6,072 bases of DNA, taken from SZUA-229 sp036567985. Its GTDB lineage: Bacteria > Pseudomonadota > Gammaproteobacteria > SZUA-229. A program made the position numbers and the translations under genes. Location: assembly GCA_036567985.1 (NCBI GenBank), contig DATCTK010000007.1, forward strand, positions 1 through 6,072, in the 5' to 3' direction. The notes below the pieces were generated by a model. The model did not search any database. It saw only the letters and a program-made list of their open reading frames with translations, and was not told where the DNA came from. Positions 1-5,755 of this stretch are shown piece after piece. Numbering within the stretch: the stretch's first letter is position 1; the number at the start of each line of letters is the position of its first letter.

Positions 1-60
1 GCTATGAGAAGGTATTTTCTTAGATAAGGTTTTTGATTGCACTATCTTCGTTGCCGGGTC

Positions 61-83
61 GTGCTGGAGTGCCGTCCAGGCAC
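61..83. repeat. Small inverted repeat (CTGGA/TCCAG hairpin)
   Basis: CTGGA (64-68) and TCCAG (75-79) pair around a 6-base loop. GTG (61-63) and CAC (81-83) extend the stem past one bulged G at 80. An alternative pairing, TGCTG (62-66) with CAGCA (86-90), is also possible. It is GC-rich and lies ten bases left of the 93-115 hairpin. No function can be assigned. Confidence 0.35.
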
Positions 84-92
84 ATCAGCACT

Positions 93-115
93 CAAAATCA
101 CGTCCTGTGATTTTG
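93..115. terminator. Perfect 9-bp hairpin, possible bidirectional terminator
   Basis: CAAAATCAC (93-101), loop GTCCT (102-106) and GTGATTTTG (107-115) form a perfect inverted repeat. The stem ends in A/T runs on both sides (AAAA at 94-97, TTTT at 111-114), so an RNA from either strand would show a hairpin with a short U-tract at the base. The stem is AT-rich and weak for a terminator. Whether any gene ends here cannot be decided from this window. Confidence 0.3.
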
Positions 116-224
116 TCCCTATGCAGAAAGCATTTTCGGCAAGTGACAGGGAAAGGGTGACACAATCGGTTGCTTTGTCGGGTTTATCTGGCATGGCACT
201 AACAAGATCCAGTTCATTTTGACT

Positions 225-250
225 GATTCCTATGCTCCTGCGTGGGAACC
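225..250. repeat. Second, degenerate REP-like palindrome in opposite orientation
   Basis: GATTCCTATGC (225-235), loop TCCT (236-239) and GCGTGGGAACC (240-250) form an 11-position stem with one A-C mismatch and two G-T wobbles. GCTCCTGCGTGGGAAC (234-249) matches 15 of 16 bases of the minus strand of the palindrome at 300-325. The two elements are therefore copies of one family facing opposite ways, with 49 bases between them. Confidence 0.65.
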
Positions 251-295
251 CTTTCTGTATTATGCGGGTTAATTTAATTAAAAACTCACTGTGTG

Positions 296-331
296 CATGC
301 GTTCCCACGCGGGAGCGTGGGAACGAGCATG
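296..331. repeat. REP-like palindrome (perfect 11-bp stem), possible transcript 3' hairpin
   Basis: CGTTCCCACGC (300-310), loop GGGA (311-314) and GCGTGGGAACG (315-325) form a perfect 11-bp stem. CATG at 296-299 and 328-331 can extend it by four pairs past a two-base bulge. The GTTCCCACGC/GCGTGGGAAC core is a dispersed REP-type element I recognise from many gammaproteobacterial intergenic regions. On the operon strand the RND message would form this hairpin about 60 bases after its stop. The nearest U-run (opposite 280-284) is about 15 bases further on, so a classical rho-independent terminator is uncertain, but a role in 3'-end protection is plausible. Confidence 0.75.
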
Positions 332-340
332 ACTTTATTG

Positions 341-376
341 CGCTTATTTGCGTTCATTTGCGTTCATTCGCGTTTT
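341..376. repeat. 10-bp tandem repeat, about 3.5 copies (CGTTCATTTG)
   Basis: Units at 341, 351, 361 and 371 read CGCTTATTTG, CGTTCATTTG, CGTTCATTCG and CGTTTT. The period is exactly 10 bases, close to one helical turn. On the operon strand the array reads as repeated CAAATGAACG and begins 10 bases after the RND stop codon. It resembles dispersed GCGTTCATTTGCG-like repeats that I associate with bacterial intergenic regions. It lies next to the REP-like palindrome at 300-325. Confidence 0.7.
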
Positions 377-386
377 CTTTTTCTTC

Positions 387-3300
387 TTAGCTGTTACGTT
401 TCTGCAACCCTGCCAATCCCTTAACCATCGCCCGTACATCATGCCCCACCGCCAGTGTGGCAGGGATGGTAAACAGGGTTACCAGAGTGGCAAACATCAG
501 CCCCCAGGACAATGCCAGCGCCATGGGTGCTACAAACGGGTCCATGCCGCCCCAGCCATAAGCGGTTGGCAACAGCCCCACCACCGTGGTGGTTGCGGTT
601 AATAACACCGCGCGCAGGCGACGACGTCCGGCCATGATAATAGCCTCATGCACCTCCATGCCCTGCTGTCGGGCGCGTTGTATAAACACCAGCAGTATCA
701 ATGAACTGTTTACCACCACGCCACTTAGCGCCACCATGCCCATGGTGGAGAAGAATGACAGTGGCATGGGTTTCCACCACATATCATGGAAATAGAAACT
801 CAGGATCACACCAATCGCGCCAAACGGAATCGCCAGCATCACAATCAGTGGATACACCATATTATTAAACTGGATCGACAGAATAAAGAAGATCGCCACC
901 AGCGCAAACACCAGTGCAATTAACAGACTCACAAACGATTCCTGGTTTTTTTCCTGCTCGCCACCATAGTTCACCGTGACCCTGTCCTCAACACCGGCCA
1001 GCCAGCGGGATTCATTTTCCTGCACCAGCTGATTCAGTTTAAGACTGGACAGCACCTTACTGTCAATATCCGCTACCACGTTCACAATGCGGATCCCGTC
1101 TTTATGACGAATCGTGGTGTAACCCTTATGCTGCTCCAGTGTGGCAATCTTGTGCAGCGGCACCAGTCCACCGCGATTATTGGGAATTAACACCTGCTGT
1201 AACTGTTCCAGTTCAAGTTTGCCTTTTGAAGGAAAGCGAATAGTCACATCCACTTCTTCCGTGCCCTTGCGAATATTGGACACCACCAGGCCATCGGTGG
1301 CTGCACGCACATGACGCGACACAATATTCAGGTCGATGCCCGCATAACTGGCGAGCTTGCGATCCAGTTTAACGTGCAGTTCATCGTCACCGGGTTTGAG
1401 ACCACTGTCGATGGTAGTAACCCCTTCCACGGTTTGCAGGTAATCCATCAGCTGTTGCGCCGCCTGCTCTGTGGCGGCGGTATCAAAGCTATTGATTTCC
1501 GCTTCCAGTGCACGTCCCAGTGGTGGCCCGGCTGAAATCAATGTGGATGAAATATTTAACGCCGGGTATTTCTGTTCAAGATAATCGGTGATTTTATCCA
1601 TGTCATCAATCGCGTTATGCTGCTCACGCATTACCGCCGGTATATAGATGGCACGAATCTGCCCGTAGCGACTGCCGCGCTGGGTTAAGGGGTCACCCTC
1701 ATCCATCGACACATCACCGCTTTGTGCAATAGTGGCATCGAGGTATTCGTCCTTGATATGTGAACGCATATCGCTATCCACATCACGCAGTATCTGCCGC
1801 ATCTCCTTCAGCGATGTACCCGGAGGTGCAGTGACGCGCACCACGTATTCTTCGACGCCTACCGGCGGAAACAGCTGGAACTGTAATTTTTCCTTGGCAA
1901 GATAGCCCGCAGCAAACAGAATCGCGAATGACACAAGGAATGTAATCCAGCGATAATGCAGTGATTTTTCCAGTCCCCAGGCATAACCTTCTTCCAGCGC
2001 CACCAGCCAGCGACGTTCTTTGGGGTGTTTATTGGGGTTGGTGACATGGGCCACATGGCTGGGCAGAATCAGAAATGATTCCAGCCAGGATAAAATTAAC
2101 AGACTGATCACCACGATGGGTATGGCGATAATAAATTTACCGATCATCCCCGACATAAACATTAACGGCAGGAATGCCGCAATGGTCGTGAGAATGGTGG
2201 TGGTCACCGGACCCATCAGTTCCACCGCGCCTTTAACTGCAGCCTCCACCGGGTTCAGACCTTTTTCCATATGGTGGGTTATGTTCTCACCGATAATAAT
2301 CGCATCATCCACCACCATGCCCAGCACCAGGATAAAGCCCATCATCGAAATCAGATTGAGGGTAATGCCCAGGTAATACATCAGCGCAATACCGCTCATA
2401 AAAATAATCGGCAGGCCCCAGGTGGTGGTCATGGCCACGGAAAAACGCAGGAACAGCAGCAGTGAAATAAACACCAGCACAATCCCCACCATGCCATTAT
2501 TGGTGAGTACACCCAGTCGCATACGTGCGAAGCGGGAAAAGTCCTGGAAGGATTTGACCGTAATGTCTTCACCGTGCAATTGCGGTATGGTTTGCAGATA
2601 GGGTTTTACCCGGTCGATGGTATGAATAATATCCGCATCGGATTTTTTCAGCACCAGTAATGACACCGCCGACTGGCCTTCAACATCGTGTAATGTGCGC
2701 GGTTTCTGCAGTGCTTCACTGATAGTGGCGATATCACCCAGTCGCAATACATTACCCGCCGCATTGGCACGGATCACAATATTTTCCGCGTCTTCTATGC
2801 TGGTAAATTCGCCCACAATACGCACCGACTTCTGCCCTTCAGGCGTATCAATATCACCGCCCGGTGTATTCAGGTTCCAGCCCTGCAGTACCTGTGCAAT
2901 CTGGTCAACCGAAACCCGTGCCTGCTGCAGTTTCTGTGGATCCACCACCACGCTGTATTCGGCCTTGCGGTCACTCAGCACCAGCACCTTGGCCACGCCA
3001 TCGATGGCCAGTAGTTCTTCTTTTACCTTGTCACCCAGGCGCTTCAGTGCAAGTTCGTCACGATCGGCGGAGAGCGCCACCCGCAATACCGGAAACACCG
3101 AGCCATCCACTTCTGTTACAAACGGATCATCCAGCAGATTATCCGGCAGGGTGGCGCGATCTACCGCCAGTGAAATATCCGAGGTGAGACGATCTCGGCG
3201 TGGCGAGTCAGGATCCACTTCCATGGATATTCGCCCGGAACCGGGAAACGCCATGGAAATCATTTTATCGATGCCTTCAATTGAGCGCAGTTCCTGCTCA

Positions 3301-3506
3301 ATGGGTGTAATCACCAGTTGCTCAACTTCACTCGGTGAAGCACCGGGGTACACCACATCAATCTGGATGATATCCAGATTCACATTGGGAAAGGCTTCCA
3401 CCTTCATAAACAGCAGGGCCACAGTCAGGCCCAGTGCAATCAGGAACACCGAAATCAGGTTAACTACCAGGCTGCGTGTCACCAGAAAATGAATTGCCGC
3501 GCGCAT
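387..3506 (-). CDS. RND efflux transporter permease (AcrB/HAE1-type inner membrane pump)
   Basis: This is a full-length 1039-residue RND pump. The ATG (3506-3504) overlaps the preceding stop as TAATG, with AGGA (3519-3516) 9 bases upstream. The layout is AcrB-like: TM1 at about 10-33, first porter loop 35-335, TM2-TM6 at about 336-482, TM7 at about 519-537, second porter loop 540-855, TM8-TM12 at about 859-1015. TM4 has GMVVDDAIIIGEN with Asp400 and Asp401, the equivalents of AcrB D407/D408 in the proton relay, which separates it from CzcA/CusA metal pumps. Arg963 and Thr970 match AcrB R971 and T978. The AcrB K940 position is Val932 (SGVVVNSSLILL), so the relay is not standard. It should export hydrophobic or amphiphilic compounds using the proton gradient; the substrate cannot be read from sequence. 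The adaptor protein such pumps need is not encoded here. The stop is followed by repeats, not by another gene. Confidence 0.95.
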   Translation of the reverse strand: MRAAIHFLVTRSLVVNLISVFLIALGLTVALLFMKVEAFPNVNLDIIQIDVVYPGASPSEVEQLVITPIEQELRSIEGIDKMISMAFPGSGRISMEVDPDSPRRDRLTSDISLAVDRATLPDNLLDDPFVTEVDGSVFPVLRVALSADRDELALKRLGDKVKEELLAIDGVAKVLVLSDRKAEYSVVVDPQKLQQARVSVDQIAQVLQGWNLNTPGGDIDTPEGQKSVRIVGEFTSIEDAENIVIRANAAGNVLRLGDIATISEALQKPRTLHDVEGQSAVSLLVLKKSDADIIHTIDRVKPYLQTIPQLHGEDITVKSFQDFSRFARMRLGVLTNNGMVGIVLVFISLLLFLRFSVAMTTTWGLPIIFMSGIALMYYLGITLNLISMMGFILVLGMVVDDAIIIGENITHHMEKGLNPVEAAVKGAVELMGPVTTTILTTIAAFLPLMFMSGMIGKFIIAIPIVVISLLILSWLESFLILPSHVAHVTNPNKHPKERRWLVALEEGYAWGLEKSLHYRWITFLVSFAILFAAGYLAKEKLQFQLFPPVGVEEYVVRVTAPPGTSLKEMRQILRDVDSDMRSHIKDEYLDATIAQSGDVSMDEGDPLTQRGSRYGQIRAIYIPAVMREQHNAIDDMDKITDYLEQKYPALNISSTLISAGPPLGRALEAEINSFDTAATEQAAQQLMDYLQTVEGVTTIDSGLKPGDDELHVKLDRKLASYAGIDLNIVSRHVRAATDGLVVSNIRKGTEEVDVTIRFPSKGKLELEQLQQVLIPNNRGGLVPLHKIATLEQHKGYTTIRHKDGIRIVNVVADIDSKVLSSLKLNQLVQENESRWLAGVEDRVTVNYGGEQEKNQESFVSLLIALVFALVAIFFILSIQFNNMVYPLIVMLAIPFGAIGVILSFYFHDMWWKPMPLSFFSTMGMVALSGVVVNSSLILLVFIQRARQQGMEVHEAIIMAGRRRLRAVLLTATTTVVGLLPTAYGWGGMDPFVAPMALALSWGLMFATLVTLFTIPATLAVGHDVRAMVKGLAGLQKRNS

Positions 3507-4975
3507 TAGTTTTTATCCTGTTGACTTGTTGATTCGGTTGTTAAAAATGGAATCTCCGGGCGTACCACGGTTTGCCAGATTGAACCGATCAGTAAATCCA
3601 GCTGGTAGTATCGACGTGCCAGTTCAATTTTCTGCAGTTCATAGGCCAGCTCGGCGCTGGACAGTTGTGCCTCGAAATCAATGATGCGATCGGTTTCAAT
3701 GCGGCCGTCTTTATAACGTTGTGTGGCTTCGCGCAGTTTGGCCGATTCGGCGCGTACACTGCTGGCAAAGGCCTGCACCGCTGCCTGTGCAGATTCGGTT
3801 TCAGCCTGTAAACTGGCTACCCGGTATTGCAGATTCTGCAGCAGCAGTTTTTTATCCTGTAACACCAGTTCCCTGTCCAGGTGGGCCTGGCGCAATTCTG
3901 CATCCAGTCCGCTTTTATCCAGGCCACGGCGGAACTCCAGGCTGACACCGCCCACCAGCTGTGACTCGTCAAAATCACCCACTGCCACATCACCCTGGTT
4001 GGTTTCATTACCCAGGTACATCACCAGGTCGAGCTGGTCCTGGCGTTTGTCGCGGCTTAGACGAATTGCGCTATCGGCAAGTAATAAACGGGCTTCAAGC
4101 TGTTTGAGTGCTGCATCCTGCTGCATAGCACGGGCATAGAGTTCGTCATAGGCTTTGGGTACATCCTGTTGCAGTTCAATCAGGGGCACAAATTCCTTTT
4201 GCCATTGCTGATCCATTAAACGGTTCAGGCTCACCATCTGCTGTTGCCATAGCACCTGCAAACTCTGTTTGTCTGCGCGATTGGTGGCAAGTCGTGCATC
4301 AATCTGCAGCATGTCTTTCTCTTCCGACAAACCCAGCGAGACTTCACTGGCAATGTAATCTTTCAGACGCAGGCTACGTTGTATGGCCTTGTCCGTATTC
4401 TGGATGCGCACATGGGTGGTGGCAGCCGCCAGATACACGTCAAGCACTTCAGTCGCCAGACGATCATACAGCGCGATAGTCTCACCCTGCGCCAGTTGCA
4501 ATGCAGCAGCCGCGGCGGTTTTGCTTTCCTCATACTGGGAATTTTCCGAACCCTGCTGCAGCGGGTGGCGGTAATTGATGTCCAGCCGGGTTTTGGTGGA
4601 TGGATTGGGAATGGTCGGCGCGAAACTGTCTTCCGCATCGTCTCTCAACATGCTGGCGTTAAAACCCAGATCACCACCGCTCTGCAAACGCCGACTCAGC
4701 CCCGCACCCAGATTCACCCGGTCGGTGGCGGTACCAATCAGACTGGTTTCCCGCGCCACACCTGCATTGGCATTAAGCTGCCATGACAGTTGTGATTCAG
4801 CTTTGATACTGTCCTCCCGGGCTTTTTCAACCTGCAGGGTCGCCAGCCTGATCGAAGGATAATGGTCGATTACTTTCTGTAACACCTGCTGTAATGTCAG
4901 CTGCTGAGTCTGTGCCATCAGCTGTGCTGGCATCAGTAGCAATGCAGCCATCACCACCGTCACTGGTTTAATCAA
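3506..4975 (-). CDS. TolC-family outer membrane efflux protein (outer membrane factor)
   Basis: With the TTG start the protein is 489 residues, a normal length for TolC-family channels. Residues 1 to about 21 form a signal peptide (Ile-Lys, then VVMAALLLMPAQLMA), probably cut just before QTQQLTL. There is no lipobox cysteine, so it is not an OprM-like lipoprotein. The mature start LTLQQVLQKVIDHYPSI is the classic beginning of the OEP domain. Two OEP repeats follow, rich in long amphipathic helices (for example QLAQGETIALYDRLATEVLDV and the alanine- and glutamate-rich region around KLREATQRYKDGRIETDRII), which build the periplasmic tunnel. Strand-forming stretches near NLGAGLSRRLQSGG and SQLVGGVSLEFRRGL would make the outer membrane barrel. 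It should provide the exit duct for the RND pump encoded next, coupled by a one-base TAATG overlap. The specific family member cannot be named. Confidence 0.92.
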   Translation of the reverse strand: MIKPVTVVMAALLLMPAQLMAQTQQLTLQQVLQKVIDHYPSIRLATLQVEKAREDSIKAESQLSWQLNANAGVARETSLIGTATDRVNLGAGLSRRLQSGGDLGFNASMLRDDAEDSFAPTIPNPSTKTRLDINYRHPLQQGSENSQYEESKTAAAAALQLAQGETIALYDRLATEVLDVYLAAATTHVRIQNTDKAIQRSLRLKDYIASEVSLGLSEEKDMLQIDARLATNRADKQSLQVLWQQQMVSLNRLMDQQWQKEFVPLIELQQDVPKAYDELYARAMQQDAALKQLEARLLLADSAIRLSRDKRQDQLDLVMYLGNETNQGDVAVGDFDESQLVGGVSLEFRRGLDKSGLDAELRQAHLDRELVLQDKKLLLQNLQYRVASLQAETESAQAAVQAFASSVRAESAKLREATQRYKDGRIETDRIIDFEAQLSSAELAYELQKIELARRYYQLDLLIGSIWQTVVRPEIPFLTTESTSQQDKN

Positions 4976-5663
4976 GGTTCTGTCCTCCACTGCGACTGGC
5001 AATCGGCGTGTCCTGTAGCAGCGAGTTGAGTATAAATTCGCAATGCAGCTGTAAATACTGTTGTGTGCCGGCATCGTCATCGTAGGGTTTAAGCGAGTGC
5101 ATCCAGATGGTGGCCTGCACCAGCGGGGCAATCACCAGCCGCGCTACCGTCTCCGCATCATACTGGCGAAACTCGCCGCGCTGCATACCCCGCTCAATCA
5201 CCCGGCTGAACAGTTTGCGCGAACGGGTTACCACATTCAGGGTGAAGTAGCGTGCCAGCTCGGGAAAGTTACCCGCCTCGGCGGTAATGATTTTGGGAAT
5301 GGCGGACAACGATGAACAGGCCACCCCCAGCCACCAGCCATTAATCATCTGTCGCAGCAGATCCGCCTGGCTGCCGGTTGAGGCATTCACCATCGACTCC
5401 ACCTGGTCCAGCTGGGGTGTAATCCGCTGCTGCACCACCTGGTAGAAAATCGCTTCCTTATTGGAGAAATACAGATAGAGCGTGCCCTTGGAAATGCCCG
5501 CCGCATTGGCCACATCCTGCATACGGGTTGCGCTGAAACCCTTTTCACCGAACAGGCGCAGCGCCGCATCGAGGATTTCTTCTGGCCGTGCGTCCTTGCG
5601 GCGCTGCCAGCGGCTGTTGCTGTCGTCTGCTAAAGATTCTTTGGCTGGGCTGATCGGTTGCAC
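4968..5663 (-). CDS. TetR/AcrR-family transcriptional repressor
   Basis: This 231-residue protein begins at GTG (5663-5661), preceded by a strong Shine-Dalgarno AAGGAAG (5674-5668) at 4-base spacing. No in-frame ATG is available before the DNA-binding domain, which supports the GTG. Residues 27-73 form a typical TetR N-terminal domain: a helix with ILDAALRLFGEKGF, then a helix-turn-helix with ATRMQDVANAAGISKGTLYLYF, then NKEAIF. About 25 polar, basic residues precede it. The rest (about 80-225) is a helical ligand-binding and dimerisation domain; its pattern (IITAEAGNFPELARYF, then an ERGMQRGEF segment) is common in TetR regulators encoded beside RND pumps. It probably represses its own operon from the palindromes at 5680-5710 and is released by a small hydrophobic compound, which cannot be identified here. 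Its last codons overlap the start of the outer membrane factor gene by 8 bases, so the two are probably co-translated. Confidence 0.93.
   Translation of the reverse strand: MQPISPAKESLADDSNSRWQRRKDARPEEILDAALRLFGEKGFSATRMQDVANAAGISKGTLYLYFSNKEAIFYQVVQQRITPQLDQVESMVNASTGSQADLLRQMINGWWLGVACSSLSAIPKIITAEAGNFPELARYFTLNVVTRSRKLFSRVIERGMQRGEFRQYDAETVARLVIAPLVQATIWMHSLKPYDDDAGTQQYLQLHCEFILNSLLQDTPIASRSGGQNLD
4973..4988 (-). promoter_or_regulatory. Ribosome binding site deciding a TTG start for the outer membrane factor
   Basis: GGAGGA (4988-4983) lies 7 bases before TTG (4975-4973), near-ideal spacing. The TTG gives a protein that begins with a basic residue and a hydrophobic signal-peptide core. 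The far-upstream ATG at 5131 would put about 50 residues of out-of-frame TetR sequence in front of the signal peptide. Later GTG and ATG codons (from 4963) would remove the lysine of the signal peptide and lose this Shine-Dalgarno. Confidence 0.75.
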
Positions 5664-5679
5664 GCTGCTTCCTTAAATG

Positions 5680-5693
5680 ACTAATCGGTCAGT
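5680..5693. promoter_or_regulatory. Putative TetR-family operator (imperfect palindrome)
   Basis: ACTAATCGGTCAGT is a 14-bp imperfect palindrome: 10 of 14 positions are symmetric, with outer arms ACT/AGT around a CG centre. It resembles the GACTGACCGGTCAGTC-like operators known for several TetR-family repressors. It overlaps the last two bases of the -10 box and covers the predicted transcription start, the expected place for repression by blocking RNA polymerase. The likely ligand is the TetR protein encoded immediately downstream, giving negative autoregulation of the whole pump operon. Binding is inferred, not shown. Confidence 0.5.
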
Positions 5694-5710
5694 TATAAAT
5701 CATTACTGAC
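5688..5710. promoter_or_regulatory. Inverted repeat GTCAGT-N11-ACTGAC flanking the -10 box
   Basis: There is a perfect 6-bp inverted repeat: GTCAGT at 5688-5693 and ACTGAC at 5705-5710, separated by 11 bases that contain most of the -10 element. The left arm is shared with the palindrome at 5680-5693, so the same half-site occurs three times in slightly varied form across the promoter. It may be a second repressor site, or the true operator with the first palindrome as a partial overlap. Confidence 0.35.
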
Positions 5711-5720
5711 TGAGTGTCCA
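5692..5720 (-). promoter_or_regulatory. Predicted sigma70-type promoter of the tetR-OMF-RND operon
   Basis: On the minus strand there is a -35 box TGGACA (5720-5715, 5 of 6 consensus bases), a 17-bp spacer, and a -10 box TATAAC (5697-5692, 5 of 6 bases). Transcription should begin near 5685, leaving a leader of about 20 bases before the GTG at 5663. It is the best promoter-like sequence in the 92-bp gap and points at the TetR gene. The three downstream genes overlap and show no internal gap, so this is probably the promoter for all of them. It is predicted from sequence only. Confidence 0.65.
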
Positions 5721-5755
5721 GTTTTCGATACTCTTATGGATAAGCGCTGGTGGGA

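Larger units (their letters stand above)
1..386. other. Gene-poor, repeat-rich region downstream of the pump operon
   Basis: No convincing coding region is present. The open frames here are short (60-90 codons), run through the palindromes, and show no recognisable family. The stretch contains four hairpin-forming inverted repeats (61-83, 93-115, 225-250, 300-325), a 10-bp tandem repeat (341-376) and an AT-rich patch (269-284). It separates the RND gene from whatever lies to the left, which cannot be seen. Confidence 0.7.

Noticed and set aside
42..308. 88-codon minus-strand open frame downstream of the pump
   Set aside because: It begins at a GTG inside the REP-like palindrome, runs through the second palindrome and the 93-115 hairpin, has no clear ribosome binding site, and resembles no family I know. 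It is most likely chance, but it is the only left-flank frame that a homology search might rescue.
1..386. CRISPR array
   Set aside because: The repeats here are 10-bp tandem units without spacers and isolated palindromes of differing sequence; there is no regular repeat-spacer pattern and no cas gene.
2695..3492. 265-codon plus-strand open frame antisense to the RND gene
   Set aside because: The translation is rich in serine, arginine and threonine with no recognisable domain and lies fully inside a strongly supported RND gene. It is a codon-bias shadow.
387..3506. Heavy-metal (CzcA/CusA-type) assignment for the RND pump
   Set aside because: TM4 has the paired Asp-Asp of AcrB-type pumps (VVDDAI) and not the CzcA/CusA pattern, and no metal-binding methionine or histidine cluster is apparent.
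4976..5131. Upstream extension of the outer membrane factor to an ATG at 5131
   Set aside because: It would overlap the TetR gene by over 160 bases, put a non-signal sequence before the signal peptide, and ignore the GGAGGA site in front of the TTG at 4975.
5721..5755. Possible terminator between the phosphodiesterase gene and the TetR gene
   Set aside because: The only symmetry is CTTAT-GG-ATAAG, a 5-bp arm with a loop too small for a stable hairpin and no following U-run. Read-through into the TetR operon is therefore possible but not shown.
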